A stretch of DNA of 64,000 bases from Limnohabitans sp. Rim8 (GCF_945901735.1 NZ_CAMDLM010000013.1:1-64000); one strand, 5' to 3'; shown: positions 17,810 through 27,804, counted from the stretch's first letter. Numbers and translations: made by a program. The notes: generated from the letters alone by a model not told the origin.

Positions 17810-18844
17810 TCACTTCTTGCGTGCAGCGACAGCGGCTTCGGCCTCTTTCACCAGGGCAGGGCCCACGGTGTTTTTCCACTTCTCGTACACCGGCCGGGTG
17901 ATTTTGACGAAGGCATCGCGCTCGTCGGCGGTAAGCGATGTCACCGTCACGCCCATGGCGGCGATGTCTTTCAGCACCGGCTTGTCGGCTTCGACCAGGC
18001 CTTTGCGGGCGATGGCGATTTCGGCTTTGCCTGCATCCACAGCGGCCTGGCGCACGATGGCCTGGTCAGCGGGTGTCCACGATGCCCAGATGTCCTTGTT
18101 GACCACAAAGATCAGCGGATCGGCCACATAGCCCCAGGTGGTTACGAATTTCTGGCCCACGGTGTGCATTTTCAGCACGGTGAACAGGAACAGCGGGTTT
18201 TCCTGGCCGTCCACCGCGCCACTGGACAGCGCCGGCTGCGCATCGGCCCAGCTCATTTGCGTGGGGTTGGCCCCCATGGCCGAGAACATATCCGAGTAAA
18301 TGGGCGAGCCCACCACGCGGATTTTCATGCCTTTCAAATCGGCAGGCGACTTGATGGGGCGCTTGGAGTTGGTGAGTTCACGGAAGCCGTTTTCACCCCA
18401 AGCCAAGGGCACCACACCCGACTTGTCCAGGGTCTGGAAAATCTTCTGGCCCACGGTGCCTTGGGTCAGCGCGTCAATGGCGGCGTAGTCGGGCATCAAA
18501 AAGGGCAGCGAGAACAGATTCAACTCCTTGACCTGAGGCGACCAGTTGATGGTCGAGCCCACCGCCATGTCGATCACACCTTGGCGCAGTGCGCTGAATT
18601 CACGGGTCTGGTCACCCTGGATCAGCGACACGCCGGGGTAGAGCTTGATGTTGATGCGACCCTGGGTGCGCTCCCTGACCGTGTCGGCCCACATCTTGCC
18701 AGCCTGGCCCCAAGGTGTGGGAGGTCCCAACACCAGCGACATGCGGTACTCGGCCTTGTAATCGGCGGCTACGGCCGGTGCGGTGAAAGCGCTCAAACCA
18801 GCGGCTACAGCCAGCAGGCTGAGCAAATGACGACGAAGTTTCAT
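17810..18844 (-). CDS. dctP: TRAP transporter solute-binding protein DctP
   Basis: Periplasmic binding protein of a tripartite ATP-independent transporter, 344 residues, with signal peptide LLSLLAVAAGLSAFTAPAVAA. Family segments: QGRINIKLYPGVSLIQGDQTREFSALRQGVIDM, the FRELTNSKRPIKSPADLKGMKIRVVGSPIYSDMF ligand region with the conserved arginine, and GAVDGQENPLFLF. It is the last gene of a dctQ-dctM-dctP unit on this strand, 28 bases after dctM, with a strong AAGGAG before its ATG at 18844. The ligand is probably a carboxylate or sugar acid; not predictable further. Confidence 0.93.
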   Translation of the reverse strand: MKLRRHLLSLLAVAAGLSAFTAPAVAADYKAEYRMSLVLGPPTPWGQAGKMWADTVRERTQGRINIKLYPGVSLIQGDQTREFSALRQGVIDMAVGSTINWSPQVKELNLFSLPFLMPDYAAIDALTQGTVGQKIFQTLDKSGVVPLAWGENGFRELTNSKRPIKSPADLKGMKIRVVGSPIYSDMFSAMGANPTQMSWADAQPALSSGAVDGQENPLFLFTVLKMHTVGQKFVTTWGYVADPLIFVVNKDIWASWTPADQAIVRQAAVDAGKAEIAIARKGLVEADKPVLKDIAAMGVTVTSLTADERDAFVKITRPVYEKWKNTVGPALVKEAEAAVAARKK

Positions 18845-18872
18845 GGAGGTCTCCTTGTTGAAAAAATGAACA

Positions 18873-20171
18873 TCAATAACCCAAATAACGCGGCAGCCAC
18901 AGGGCCAGTTCAGGCCAAACAATCACCGCCAGCATGACCAGGAACATCGAAAACAGCATCCAGCCCACCCAGCGCACGGTTTCTTCCATGCGCACGCCGG
19001 CGATGCGGCAAGACACCATCAAGTTCACGGCCAGCGGCGGCGTGAACTGCCCCAGCGCCACTTTGAGTGTGAGGATCACACCAAACCAGACCGGGTCCCA
19101 TTTGTAATACTGCACGATGGGCCACAGCAGCGGCACAAAGATCAAGAAGATCGACACACCGTCGAGGAACATGCCCACGGTGATCAGCATCAAGATGAGC
19201 AGCGCAAGCACGCCGTATTCGCCCAAGCCCGAGTTGACGATGGCGTTCGTCACCGGGTCAATCACCCCCAGCGTGGACAGCGAAAAGGCAAAAATGCCTG
19301 CCAGCGACACCACCAGCAAGATCACAGCCGACAACTCGCCCGACTCGCGCAAAATGACAAACAGATCGCGCACCTTGATCGTGCGGTAAATCACCATGCC
19401 CACAAACAGGCCATAAAACACGGCCACCACCGCCGCCTCTGTCGGTGTGAACCACCCGGCGCGCATGCCGCCCAAAATCAAGACCGGGGCGGCCAAGCCC
19501 CAAATGGCTTCGACAAAACTTTTCCACAATTCGGGACGCGGCAAGCTCGCCTCCAGCGTACCCATCTTGTGCTTGCGGGCCATCCACACCGTGGGCACGA
19601 TCAAGGCCAACCCCGCCAAAATGCCCGGGATCATGCCCGCCGCAAACAGCGCGGGCACCGAAGCGCCGGGCACCAGCACCGAATACACGATGAAGGCCAC
19701 CGAAGGCGGAATCAAAATGTCGGTGGCCGCTGCCGCACCGACCACGCTGGCCGAAAACGACGCGGGGTAACCGGCCCGCGACATGGCCGCGATCATGACC
19801 GCACCCACCGCCGCCGCATTGGCCGGGCCAGAACCCGAAATGCCGCCCAAAAACATGGCCACCACAATCGCCACCAAGGGCAGCATGCCGGGGCCGCGGC
19901 CCACGATGGCGACCGCAAAATTGACCAGCCGAAGCGCCACACCCGACCGGTCAAAGATGGAGCCGACCAGCACGAACATCGGAATGGCCAGCAGCGGGTA
20001 CTTGCCCAGACCCGCATAGAAGTTTTGTGGCACAGCCAGCAAGCCAAACCACTGCGCATCGGAATTGGCCAGGGCAATGCAAGCGGCTCCTGCCAAACCC
20101 AGCGCTGCACCAATGGGCACGCCCATCAGCATCATGACCACAAAGGCCACAAACAGCAGAGTCGGGATCAT
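18873..20171 (-). CDS. dctM: TRAP transporter large permease DctM
   Basis: A 432-residue, roughly 12-helix large membrane subunit that couples solute uptake to the sodium gradient. Typical features are GVPIGAALGLAGAA, the SGSGPANAAAVGAVMIAAMSRAGYP segment, ATDILIPPSVAFIVYSVL and GQFTPPLAVNLMVSCRIAGVRMEETVRW. The start at 20171 overlaps the dctQ stop by ATGA, so the subunits are translated together. Confidence 0.94.
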   Translation of the reverse strand: MIPTLLFVAFVVMMLMGVPIGAALGLAGAACIALANSDAQWFGLLAVPQNFYAGLGKYPLLAIPMFVLVGSIFDRSGVALRLVNFAVAIVGRGPGMLPLVAIVVAMFLGGISGSGPANAAAVGAVMIAAMSRAGYPASFSASVVGAAAATDILIPPSVAFIVYSVLVPGASVPALFAAGMIPGILAGLALIVPTVWMARKHKMGTLEASLPRPELWKSFVEAIWGLAAPVLILGGMRAGWFTPTEAAVVAVFYGLFVGMVIYRTIKVRDLFVILRESGELSAVILLVVSLAGIFAFSLSTLGVIDPVTNAIVNSGLGEYGVLALLILMLITVGMFLDGVSIFLIFVPLLWPIVQYYKWDPVWFGVILTLKVALGQFTPPLAVNLMVSCRIAGVRMEETVRWVGWMLFSMFLVMLAVIVWPELALWLPRYLGY

Positions 20172-20713
20172 GGCTGACGCCCCCGGCGGATGAACAAGCC
20201 CAGCGCACGTCCGGCAATCGCCACCGACAAGACAGGCAGCCAGATGGTGTACCACCACTGGGGCACGCCGATGCCCGGTGAGGTTTCGCCAAAGCGGAAA
20301 TCGTCCCACACCACGCGCACGCTGAGCACCGCAATCAGCGCAAACAACACAAAGACCATCAGCGCACCAAAGCGGGCCAGCGCCCGTTGGCGTTTTTCAG
20401 AGCCGCTGTCGGCAAAGTATTCAATGCGGATTTGCCGGTTGCGGGCCACCGAAGCAGAGCCCGCCACCAGCGCCAGCACAATCATCAAAAACACCGAAAA
20501 CTCTTCCGTCCAGGCAAAAGACTGGTCGGTGAAATAGCGCACCAGCACATTGGCAAAGGTGATGAGCGCGAGCAGCCCCATCACGATCACCGTGAGCCAG
20601 TCTTCGATTTTCAGAGGAACAGCGGTTTCTTCATCGGATTCAGCAGCGGCCACTACGGCGGAGGCTTGCTCATGCAAATGGGTCATAGGTCTCAAACCAA
20701 ATTTAAAATTCAC
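20168..20713 (-). CDS. dctQ: TRAP transporter small permease DctQ
   Basis: A 181-residue four-helix small membrane subunit. DctQ features are ITFANVLVRYFTDQSFAWTEEFSVFLMIVLALVAGSASVARNRQIRIEYF and the final WYTIWLPVLSVAIAGRALGLFIRRG. The start may be 20713 or an internal Met at 20686. It heads the dctQMP unit; the E1 dehydrogenase genes on the same strand end 130 bases upstream and could belong to the same regulon. Confidence 0.92.
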   Translation of the reverse strand: MNFKFGLRPMTHLHEQASAVVAAAESDEETAVPLKIEDWLTVIVMGLLALITFANVLVRYFTDQSFAWTEEFSVFLMIVLALVAGSASVARNRQIRIEYFADSGSEKRQRALARFGALMVFVLFALIAVLSVRVVWDDFRFGETSPGIGVPQWWYTIWLPVLSVAIAGRALGLFIRRGRQP

Positions 20714-20843
20714 TTTACCATGGCATTCTTGGCCTCAAGCCTCTCGAACAGGCCCCAAAGCGCCCCGGGGACACAGGGATGACCCCATGGAAAAACCCCC
20801 GAAGTGCAGGTGCCAGCTGATCGCCATCAAGGCGGCAACACCC

Positions 20844-21818
20844 TCAACGTGTGACAGGCTTCAGGCAGTCCTGCGCTGCGGCCACAATTTGATCAGCCGA
20901 CACGCGGGCCACCGCTTCCAGCACAGGGGCGTAACCCACCGGGATGCGCGGCGCGCCCAAGCGCTTGACGCGCACGCCCAGGGTTTCGGCCACGGTGGCG
21001 GCGATTTCGGCGCCAAAACCTGCAGCCTGAATGGCTTCATGCACCACCAGCAAATGGCCTGTTTTGGTCGCCGAGTTGAGCACCGCGTCCCGATCCCAAG
21101 GCCACAGGGTGCGCAAATCGATCAACTCGACCTCGATACCCAAAGCCGCCAATTGCTTGCAAGCCGTTTGGCACACCTGCACCTGACGGCTCCAGCTGAC
21201 CATCGTCAGGTGGTCGCCCGGGCGCAGCACGGCGGCCTGGCCCAAGGGCACTTGCACGCTTTCGTCCACCGGCCCTTCCAAGCCCCACAGGGTCTTGTGT
21301 TCCATGTAGACCACCGGGTCGCCGCACTGCAAGGCCGCGCGCAGCAAGGAATAGTTGTCTTGCACCGAGCCCGGACACACCACCACCAAGCCGGGCATGT
21401 GGGCAAACCAGGCTTCGAGGGACTGCGAATGCTGCGCCGCCGAGGCATCCCAGATGCCAATGGGCATGCGGGCCACCAGGGGCACGCGGCCCTGGCCGCC
21501 AAACATGTAACGGTTTTTGGCGGCTTGGTTGATGATTTCGTCCATGCCGCACAAGGCAAAGTCGACCACGCGCATCTCCACCACCGGGCGCATCCCCGCC
21601 AGCGCCATGCCCACCCCGCCGCCCATGATGGCCGCTTCGCTGATGGGGGTGTCGATGATACGGTGCGCGCCAAAGGTCTGTTGCAAACCTTTGTATTGGC
21701 CAAAGATACCGCCCCGTCCCACGTCTTCGCCCATCACCACCACGCGCTCGTCGGCTTCCATTTCGCGCTGCACGGCCAGCACAGCGGCCTGGCTGTAACT
21801 CATCGTGTTCAAAACCAT
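20844..21818 (-). CDS. 2-oxoacid dehydrogenase E1 component, beta subunit (AcoB-like)
   Basis: A 324-residue beta subunit of a thiamine-diphosphate-dependent 2-oxoacid or acetoin dehydrogenase. It has the ERVVVMGEDVGRGGIFG start with the glutamate that activates thiamine diphosphate, TPISEAAIMGGGVGMALAGMRPVVE, the C-terminal domain IEVELIDLRTLWPWD and the lipoyl-partner binding region HEAIQAAGFGAEIAA. It starts 10 bases inside the alpha gene, so the two are coupled. No E2 or E3 gene is in the window, which is unusual. Confidence 0.92.
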   Translation of the reverse strand: MVLNTMSYSQAAVLAVQREMEADERVVVMGEDVGRGGIFGQYKGLQQTFGAHRIIDTPISEAAIMGGGVGMALAGMRPVVEMRVVDFALCGMDEIINQAAKNRYMFGGQGRVPLVARMPIGIWDASAAQHSQSLEAWFAHMPGLVVVCPGSVQDNYSLLRAALQCGDPVVYMEHKTLWGLEGPVDESVQVPLGQAAVLRPGDHLTMVSWSRQVQVCQTACKQLAALGIEVELIDLRTLWPWDRDAVLNSATKTGHLLVVHEAIQAAGFGAEIAATVAETLGVRVKRLGAPRIPVGYAPVLEAVARVSADQIVAAAQDCLKPVTR

Positions 21819-22828
21819 TGACCTTCTCCTGTGGTCTGGATGTCGGTGTAGGCCGCCGACACATCGGGCCAGGGTGCCTGGGCTGCGGCCTGCATGGCCG
21901 CTTGCACTTCAGTTTGGGCCTGCTGGTCCATCTGGTCACATGCCAGGTCGGTGCTGCCTGCGGCCAGCAAGGCGCGTCGGGCATTTTGGATGGGGTCGTT
22001 CTTCAGCGCTTGTTCGACTTCCCGAGGGTCCCGGTAAGCCGCCAGGTCCACCGACACATGGCCTTTGACGCGGTAGGTGAGGGCATGCAAAAAGCGCGGC
22101 CCGTGGCCTGCGCGAACTTCTTGCACCAGTTCGGCCGCTTTGCCGTAAACGGCCCACACATCGTTGCCGTCGACCTGGTGCGCTGCGATGCCCAAGCTTT
22201 CGCTGCGCGCCGAGGCGCCTGGCCCGGCGATCATGGGGCCACTGGCAGTGGTCGCGCTCCAGCGGTTGTCTTCACACACAAAGAGCACCGGCAATTGGTG
22301 CACCTGCGCCCAGTTGAGCGCTTCTAAAAACGGCCCCCGGTTGGTGGCGCCATCGCCAAAAAAGCAGACGGTGATGTCGCTGCGCTTTTGCAGTTTTTGC
22401 GCGTGCGCCGCACCCACGGCAATGGGCAAGCCCGCTGCCACCACGCCGTTGGCCCCCAACATGCCGACTGAAAAATCAGCGATGTGCATGGAGCCGCCTT
22501 TGCCCCCGTTAAAACCTGTGGCTTTGCCGTACAACTCGCACATCATGCGGCTGAGATCCGCCCCCTTGGCCAGGGTGTGGCCGTGGCCGCGGTGGGTGGA
22601 GGTCAGGTAGTCGCTGGAGGTGAGGTGGGCGCACACGCCAGCGGCCACGCCTTCTTGCCCGGTAGACAGGTGCAAGGGGCCGCGCACTTTGGCGCTGCCG
22701 TCGGCGGTTTTGTTGTAGGCGCTGACGCCGCCCTGGCTCAGAATTTCTGCGGCATTTTCAAACGCCCGAATGCGGGCCATGCACAGGTACAAAGCGGCCA
22801 ATGCGTCTTTTTGAGCGATGGAGGGCAT
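21809..22828 (-). CDS. 2-oxoacid dehydrogenase E1 component, alpha subunit (AcoA-like)
   Basis: A 339-residue alpha subunit carrying the thiamine diphosphate/Mg motif GDG...N as FFGDGATNRGPFLEALNWAQ. The active-site-loop block THRGHGHTLAKGADLSRMMCELYGKATGFNGGKGGSMHI matches acetoin and branched-chain E1 alpha subunits, and VKGHVSVDLAAYRDPREVEQALKNDPI is the C-terminal loop. I chose 22828 (MPSIAQKDALAALYLCM) because the longer frame upstream is antisense to the alanine racemase end and not conserved. It could be acetoin dehydrogenase or a 2-oxoacid dehydrogenase; context does not settle this. Confidence 0.92.
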   Translation of the reverse strand: MPSIAQKDALAALYLCMARIRAFENAAEILSQGGVSAYNKTADGSAKVRGPLHLSTGQEGVAAGVCAHLTSSDYLTSTHRGHGHTLAKGADLSRMMCELYGKATGFNGGKGGSMHIADFSVGMLGANGVVAAGLPIAVGAAHAQKLQKRSDITVCFFGDGATNRGPFLEALNWAQVHQLPVLFVCEDNRWSATTASGPMIAGPGASARSESLGIAAHQVDGNDVWAVYGKAAELVQEVRAGHGPRFLHALTYRVKGHVSVDLAAYRDPREVEQALKNDPIQNARRALLAAGSTDLACDQMDQQAQTEVQAAMQAAAQAPWPDVSAAYTDIQTTGEGQWF

Positions 22829-22952
22829 CGGTGTCTCCTGTGTTGAGATCGCCCCGAAAAACAACTTTTCCAAGGCCCTGACCACTTTAAAGGCGTTTGA
22901 CTGAAAGAACAGCGCGCAGGTGACACAGGCCCTTGCACTTTTTGACGAGGTC

Positions 22953-24047
22953 TTAGACCGCCACCACGGGCACGCGCGCGGCCAGCGCACACAGCAGCTC
23001 ATAGCCCACGGTGCCTGCCGCATGCGCCACTTCATCGATGCTGAGCACCGCACCTTGGGCCGACTGCCCCCAAAGCGTGACGGTGCTGCCCACAGCCGCT
23101 TCGGGAAAGGGACTCAGGTCCACCGTCAGCATGTCCATGCTGACACGGCCCACCGTGCGCCCGCGCTCGCCGTTCACCAGCACCGGCGTGCCCGTGGGGC
23201 AGCTGCGCGGGTAACCGTCGGCATAACCGCAGGCCACCACACCTATGCGCATGGGCCGGTCAGCGACAAAACTGGAGCCGTAACCCACACTGTCCCCCGC
23301 CTGCAAATGCTGTACCGCAATGATTTGGGCATGCAAGCTCATGGCCGGCAACAGGCCCCAATGGGCAGCGCTGTGTTCTGGAAAGTCGGGCGAGCTGCCA
23401 TACACGGCAATGCCAGGGCGAATCCAGTCGGCTTTCACGGCCAGGTCCTGCGCATGGCGCAAGGTGGCGGCGCTGTTGCTCACACTGCGTTCGCCGGGCA
23501 GGTCGCGGGTGGCTTCTTCAAACAAGGCCATTTGTGCGGCGATGCCTTTGGGGCCGTCGGCGTCGCTGAAATGGGTCATGAGCGAGATTTCATCCACCTG
23601 CGGCAAGGCGTTCAGGCGCGTCCAGGCCGAGCGAAAACGCTGCGGTGCAAAGCCCAGCCGGTTCATGCCGGAGTTCATCTTGAGAAAGACCCGGTGTGGC
23701 TCGCGCGTCTTGTGCAGCGCCAGCATGTCGATTTGCTCGTCGCAATGCACCGTGTGCCACAGGTGCAGGCGCGAGCACAGCTCCAGGTCTCGTGCCTCAA
23801 AAGCGCCTTCGAGCAACAAGATCGGGCCACGCCAGCCCAGGGCGCGCACGCGTACGGCTTCCGTCAGATCGAGCAACGCAAAACCATCGGCCCCGCGCAA
23901 GCCTTCAAACACCCGCTCAATGCCGTGCCCGTAGGCATTGGCCTTGACCACCGCCCACACCTGGGCATCGGCTGCGGCTTGGCGTGCCAAACCCAGGTTG
24001 TGGCGCAAGGCAGCGGTGTGGAGGGTGGCTTGAATGGGGCGGGGCAT
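22953..24047 (-). CDS. alr: Alanine racemase
   Basis: A 364-residue PLP enzyme that interconverts L- and D-alanine for cell wall synthesis (alr or dadX type). The PLP lysine is in [12 protein letters not shown], the second catalytic tyrosine in DSVGYGSSF, and the phosphate/arginine region is [16 protein letters not shown]. The C-terminal beta domain ends with the conserved [17 protein letters not shown] chose the start at 24047 ([18 protein letters not shown]); 14 upstream codons are open but lie in terminator stems. No dadA is adjacent. Confidence 0.95.
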   Translation of the reverse strand: MPRPIQATLHTAALRHNLGLARQAAADAQVWAVVKANAYGHGIERVFEGLRGADGFALLDLTEAVRVRALGWRGPILLLEGAFEARDLELCSRLHLWHTVHCDEQIDMLALHKTREPHRVFLKMNSGMNRLGFAPQRFRSAWTRLNALPQVDEISLMTHFSDADGPKGIAAQMALFEEATRDLPGERSVSNSAATLRHAQDLAVKADWIRPGIAVYGSSPDFPEHSAAHWGLLPAMSLHAQIIAVQHLQAGDSVGYGSSFVADRPMRIGVVACGYADGYPRSCPTGTPVLVNGERGRTVGRVSMDMLTVDLSPFPEAAVGSTVTLWGQSAQGAVLSIDEVAHAAGTVGYELLCALAARVPVVAV

Positions 24048-24059
24048 GGGCAATACATG

Positions 24060-24094
24060 AAAAAGGCCGATGAAGTATGCCAGCTTCATCGGCC
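24060..24094 (-). terminator. Rho-independent terminator after the phytase-like gene
   Basis: On the minus strand GGCCGATGAAG and CTTCATCGGCC form a perfect 11-bp stem (24065-24094) followed by five T. A second perfect stem, AGCCCAGCGCCC/GGGCGCTGGGCT (24101-24128), lies just upstream in the transcript. Together they close the esterase/phytase-like gene and separate it from alr. Confidence 0.85.
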
Positions 24095-24136
24095 CTGGGA
24101 AGCCCAGCGCCCGAGCGGGCGCTGGGCTGATGCAGG

Positions 24137-25507
24137 TCAGCGTGCCTTCAAAAACTCGCCCACTTCCAGCAAGACCAACTCGTTGTCGTCGGCCTTGTTG
24201 GGGTCGCGGCTGCTGGAGAACGGCAGGTTGTTGTCGTTGCCCACCACAATGTGCGTCGCGTCCACCACGTCCACATTTTCAATGGTGAAGAACGGGAAGC
24301 TCAAAGCGCCATTGACCAGCGGCTTGCGGGCCAGCTTGTTAGGGTCTTGCATGTTCATCAAATCGATGTAGCCGATCTTGCGCAGCGGGCCGCCCACGTT
24401 GGCTTCGGTCAGCTCAACTTTGTACACGCGCTTGAACTTGGGCAGGTCGTGGAAGCAATCGGTGCGCTTGACGCCCTCGGGGCAAGCCTTGTCGGGCGTG
24501 CCTTCGCCGTTATCGCGCTCGATGATCAGGCCCGTGGTCTCGTCGATCATGTTGAAGTCACCGATGGCGTGGTGGTTGCCTTCCATCACGTACTTCCAGT
24601 GGCGACCCGTCCATTTTTCGGCTTTCACATCAAATTCCAGCACGCGCAAATACTGCTTGCCGTCCAACATCTCTGGGGCTTTGGTGGCTTCGTCCCACAA
24701 AGCGCCCTCCAGCAAGGCATAGAGTTTGCTGCCATCCTTGGAGGCGGCCATGCCTTCATAGCCCCTGGAGCGGCGTGACTGGAAACGCACCAACTGGTCG
24801 GGCGAGCCGGGGGTGGTGACGGCAGGGTGGTCGGGCGAGCGCACGACTTTGCCGTCGACTTGCGTCTCGAACACCGCCTGGACTTTGCCCTTCATGTCGG
24901 CCTTGATCAGGAAGGGGCCAAATTCATCGCCGATCCAAATCGAGCCGCCGGCGAACTGAAAGCTCTCGGTGTCAAAGTCCGAACCGGTCAGGTAACGCTG
25001 CTTGGTGCCCTCGTGGACGATGCGAAACGGCACTTTTTTGTCCGGATCGTGCAAAAACACCGTTTGCGCGCGCTTGAATTCGCCCTTTTTGAAGTCCACT
25101 TTGTAATGGTTCAGGTGCAACATGAAATCGGGCGAATTGGCTTTGGAGCCCGCGCCGTTGTCGGTCAAGATCCAGAAGCTGCCGTCGGCCATGCGCTTGA
25201 TGCCCGAGTGGCCTTGAACCGGTTGACCCTTGAAGGGCAAAAACACGCCCGTGGGGCGACCTGCCGACTGGCCTTCGACGCTGCCGATTTTCTCGACGCG
25301 CTGGCCGGTGGTGAACTTGCCGCTGATCTGCAAATCGGCAGGGGCGTCTTTGGGCGCAGGGATCAAGGTCATGGCGGGCAGCACGGCGTGGCCAGCCAAA
25401 GTGGCAGGGAAAGCGTTTTGCGCTTGGGCTTGCAAAGCCCCTGTGGCGCAAACCAGCATCCAGGCCGCAGCAGCGGCGCTCAAACGGTGAGGCAATGGGA
25501 ATTTCAT
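24137..25507 (-). CDS. Esterase-like activity of phytase family protein (secreted)
   Basis: A 456-residue exported protein with a signal peptide ([23 protein letters not shown]). The body is the phytase-like esterase domain: [77 protein letters not shown] and [22 protein letters not shown] are its conserved acidic beta-propeller strands. Family members are found in the periplasm or outside the cell, and a few act on phosphate esters, but activity here is inferred only. It is monocistronic with a strong terminator. Confidence 0.87.
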   Translation of the reverse strand: MKFPLPHRLSAAAAAWMLVCATGALQAQAQNAFPATLAGHAVLPAMTLIPAPKDAPADLQISGKFTTGQRVEKIGSVEGQSAGRPTGVFLPFKGQPVQGHSGIKRMADGSFWILTDNGAGSKANSPDFMLHLNHYKVDFKKGEFKRAQTVFLHDPDKKVPFRIVHEGTKQRYLTGSDFDTESFQFAGGSIWIGDEFGPFLIKADMKGKVQAVFETQVDGKVVRSPDHPAVTTPGSPDQLVRFQSRRSRGYEGMAASKDGSKLYALLEGALWDEATKAPEMLDGKQYLRVLEFDVKAEKWTGRHWKYVMEGNHHAIGDFNMIDETTGLIIERDNGEGTPDKACPEGVKRTDCFHDLPKFKRVYKVELTEANVGGPLRKIGYIDLMNMQDPNKLARKPLVNGALSFPFFTIENVDVVDATHIVVGNDNNLPFSSSRDPNKADDNELVLLEVGEFLKAR

Positions 25508-25719
25508 GGTGATCTCAGCAGAAGTGAAGGGTTTTTGAAGTTAATCAACCCCCGTGAAGCCGGCATGAACCTTCCATGACAAGGGCAAGACGGGCAGAGC
25601 CTGTGGCACCCCTTTCCCCGCGCCATAAGGGGCTTGCAAATGATTTACACTGACCCGCTGCCTTTTAACCCCGCGCAATCTGCCTGAGCCGTTCGGGCAC
25701 TGGCTGTACCTTGTCATCC

Positions 25720-26355
25720 ATGGAAGTTTTTGAGTTTTTGATGCCCATCTTCACCGAATACGGCTATTTGGCCGTGTTCGTGATGCTGTTGATCTGCGGC
25801 TTTGGTGTGCCTGTTCCAGAAGACGTGACCTTGGTGACCGGCGGTGTCATCGCGGGTCTGGGTCACGCCGATGTGCACACCATGTTTGCCGTGGGCATGG
25901 CAGGCGTCATGATTGGTGATGGCCTGATGTTCACGCTGGGGCGCCTGTACGGCGAGCGCATTGCCAAATTGCCCGGTTTTCGCAAAATCCTGACACCCGA
26001 GCGCTTCGCCAGCGCCCAAGATGCCTTTCATAAATACGGCAAATGGGTCATGTTCGTGGCCCGCTTTTTGCCGGGTTTACGCACCCCAGTTTTCTTCTCG
26101 GCCGGCATGAGCCAGCGCGTCAGCTTTGCCACCTGGTTTTTCATGGACGGCTTTGCCGCCCTGATCAGCGTACCGATCTGGGTTTACTTGGGATACTTTG
26201 GCGCGCAAAACTGGGACTGGATGTTTGGCGTGCTGCGCCAATTCCAACACGGCATTTTTGCCCTGCTGGGCGTTGGCCTTGTCTGGCTGGGTTGGCGCTG
26301 GTGGCGCAAGCGCCAGGCAGCTCTGGCCGCCAAAGCCTCTGGCGACGTCTCCTAA
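25720..26355 (+). CDS. DedA family membrane protein
   Basis: A 211-residue DedA protein. The conserved family blocks are YGYLAVFVMLLICGFGVPVPEDVTLVTGGVIAGLG (with the acidic residue of the re-entrant loop), GDGLMFTLGRLYG and FVARFLPGLRTPVFFSAGMS, with its essential arginine and FxxRFxPGxR. DedA proteins are undecaprenyl phosphate or phospholipid flippases, and related ones are needed for envelope integrity. Start at 25720 (MEVFEFL). The following transporter gene begins 8 bases after the stop. Confidence 0.93.
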   Translation: MEVFEFLMPIFTEYGYLAVFVMLLICGFGVPVPEDVTLVTGGVIAGLGHADVHTMFAVGMAGVMIGDGLMFTLGRLYGERIAKLPGFRKILTPERFASAQDAFHKYGKWVMFVARFLPGLRTPVFFSAGMSQRVSFATWFFMDGFAALISVPIWVYLGYFGAQNWDWMFGVLRQFQHGIFALLGVGLVWLGWRWWRKRQAALAAKASGDVS

Positions 26356-26363
26356 GCCCACGC

Positions 26364-27257
26364 ATGGGCCACGCCTCCCCCAAAAGCCTGGCGGTCGCCG
26401 GGCTCCTGTTCAACGCCTTTGTCTGGGGCGTGTGCTGGTGGCCCTTCAAACAACTCGAAGCCCAGGGCCTGCACCCTTTGTGGGCCACAGCGCTGGTCTA
26501 CGCCTTCGTCTTTCTGTCCATCGCCTTGTGGCTGTGGCGCAGCGGGCAACTGCAGAGCTGGCGGGGTCATCCCGGACTTTGGCTCTTGCTGCTGGCCTCG
26601 GGCCTGACCAATGTGGGCTTCAACTGGGCCGTCACGGTGGGCGACGTGGTGCGGGTGGTGCTGTTGTTTTATTTGATGCCCGCCTGGTCGGTGCTGGTCG
26701 CTTGGTGGCTCTTGGGTGAAAAGCCCAGCCCCATGGCCTTGTTGCGCTTGTTGCTGGCGCTGGCTGGTTTGTTCATTGTGCTCAAAACCCCCGAAACGCC
26801 CTGGCCTGTGCCCGAAAGCCTGGCCGATGGACTGGCCTTGATGGGGGGACTGACTTTTGCCATCACCAACGCCTTGCTGCTCAAACTCAAAGACACGCCC
26901 AGTTCATCGCGCACCCTGGCCATGTTTGGCGGCGGCGCGGTCATGGCCACGCTGGCGGCCATCGCGGGCTTGGCCACAGGGGTGGTGACCCTCGGTGCGG
27001 CCCCCGCCTGGAGCTGGCTGCCCCTGGTGGCCCTGCTGGGTGTCTCGTTTTTATTTGGCAACTTGGCCCTGCAATACGGCGCAGCGCGCCTGGCCGCCCA
27101 CACCACGGCGCTGGTCATGCTGTCCGAGGTGCTGTTTGCCAGTGTGTCCTCTGTCATGTTGGGTGCTGCACAATGGGAAAGCCGCACGCTATGGGGTGGT
27201 TCGCTGATTTTGCTGGCAGCGCTGCTGTCGGTGATAGACACCTCACGAAAAGACTGA
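26364..27257 (+). CDS. EamA/DMT family transporter
   Basis: A 297-residue ten-helix transporter of the drug/metabolite superfamily. Both EamA repeats can be seen: GLLFNAFVWGVCWWPFKQLEAQGLHPLWATALVYAF at the start, LLFYLMPAWSVLVAWWLLGEKPS ending repeat one, and GGLTFAITNALLLKLKD through ALVMLSEVLFASVSSVMLGA in repeat two. It is read just downstream of dedA in the same direction. Transported compound unknown. Confidence 0.88.
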   Translation: MGHASPKSLAVAGLLFNAFVWGVCWWPFKQLEAQGLHPLWATALVYAFVFLSIALWLWRSGQLQSWRGHPGLWLLLLASGLTNVGFNWAVTVGDVVRVVLLFYLMPAWSVLVAWWLLGEKPSPMALLRLLLALAGLFIVLKTPETPWPVPESLADGLALMGGLTFAITNALLLKLKDTPSSSRTLAMFGGGAVMATLAAIAGLATGVVTLGAAPAWSWLPLVALLGVSFLFGNLALQYGAARLAAHTTALVMLSEVLFASVSSVMLGAAQWESRTLWGGSLILLAALLSVIDTSRKD

Positions 27258-27293
27258 AACACGCTGACTGAACAACGCTAACGGAGCCCCTCC

Positions 27294-27776
27294 ATGAGCC
27301 TTTATGACCTCGAAGCCCAAAGCATCGACAACCAAACCGTGCCCCTTTCGCGCTTCAAAGGCCAGGTGATGTTGATCGTCAACACCGCCAGCGCTTGCGG
27401 CTTCACGCCCCAGTTCACCGGGCTGGAAAAGCTGCACAAAACCTACGCCGATCAAGGCCTGGCCGTGCTGGGATTTCCGTGCAACCAATTCGCCAGCCAG
27501 GACCCGGGCGACGACGCGCAAATTGCCAACTTCTGCCAGAAGAACTACGGCGTGAGCTTTCAGATGATGAGCAAAGTCAAAGTCAATGGCGCTGACGCCC
27601 ACCCGCTGTACCAATGGCTCACCGCCGAAGCCCCCGGCATTTTGGGCAGCAAGGGCATCAAGTGGAACTTCACCAAGTTCTTGGTGGGACGCGACGGGCG
27701 TGTGATCAAGCGCTATGCGCCGCAGGATGCGCCAGAAAAAATCGCCAAGGACATTGAGGCGGCGCTGGCGGGTTGA
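27294..27776 (+). CDS. Glutathione peroxidase (cysteine type)
   Basis: A 160-residue thiol peroxidase of the GPx family. The peroxidatic cysteine is in VNTASACGFTPQFTGLEKL, where mammalian enzymes have selenocysteine; here the codon is an ordinary Cys codon. The second signature LGFPCNQFASQDPGDD carries the conserved Asn and Gln, and WNFTKFLVGRDG completes the tetrad. Cytosolic detoxification of hydroperoxides using thioredoxin or glutathione. Start at 27294. Confidence 0.95.
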   Translation: MSLYDLEAQSIDNQTVPLSRFKGQVMLIVNTASACGFTPQFTGLEKLHKTYADQGLAVLGFPCNQFASQDPGDDAQIANFCQKNYGVSFQMMSKVKVNGADAHPLYQWLTAEAPGILGSKGIKWNFTKFLVGRDGRVIKRYAPQDAPEKIAKDIEAALAG

Positions 27777-27804
27777 AGCCCCAAGCCCGTTCAGGCGTCT
27801 CGGC

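Noticed and set aside
24060..24128. Hairpin pair as a CRISPR or REP array
   Set aside because: Two different single palindromes, the left one followed by a T run on the minus strand: an ordinary terminator region.
22920..24371. 483-codon plus-strand frame
   Set aside because: Antisense of alanine racemase and the 3' part of the phytase-like gene.
27294..27776. Selenocysteine in glutathione peroxidase
   Set aside because: The active-site codon in TASACGF is an ordinary cysteine codon, with no in-frame TGA. The selenium genes at the right edge do not imply a selenoprotein here.
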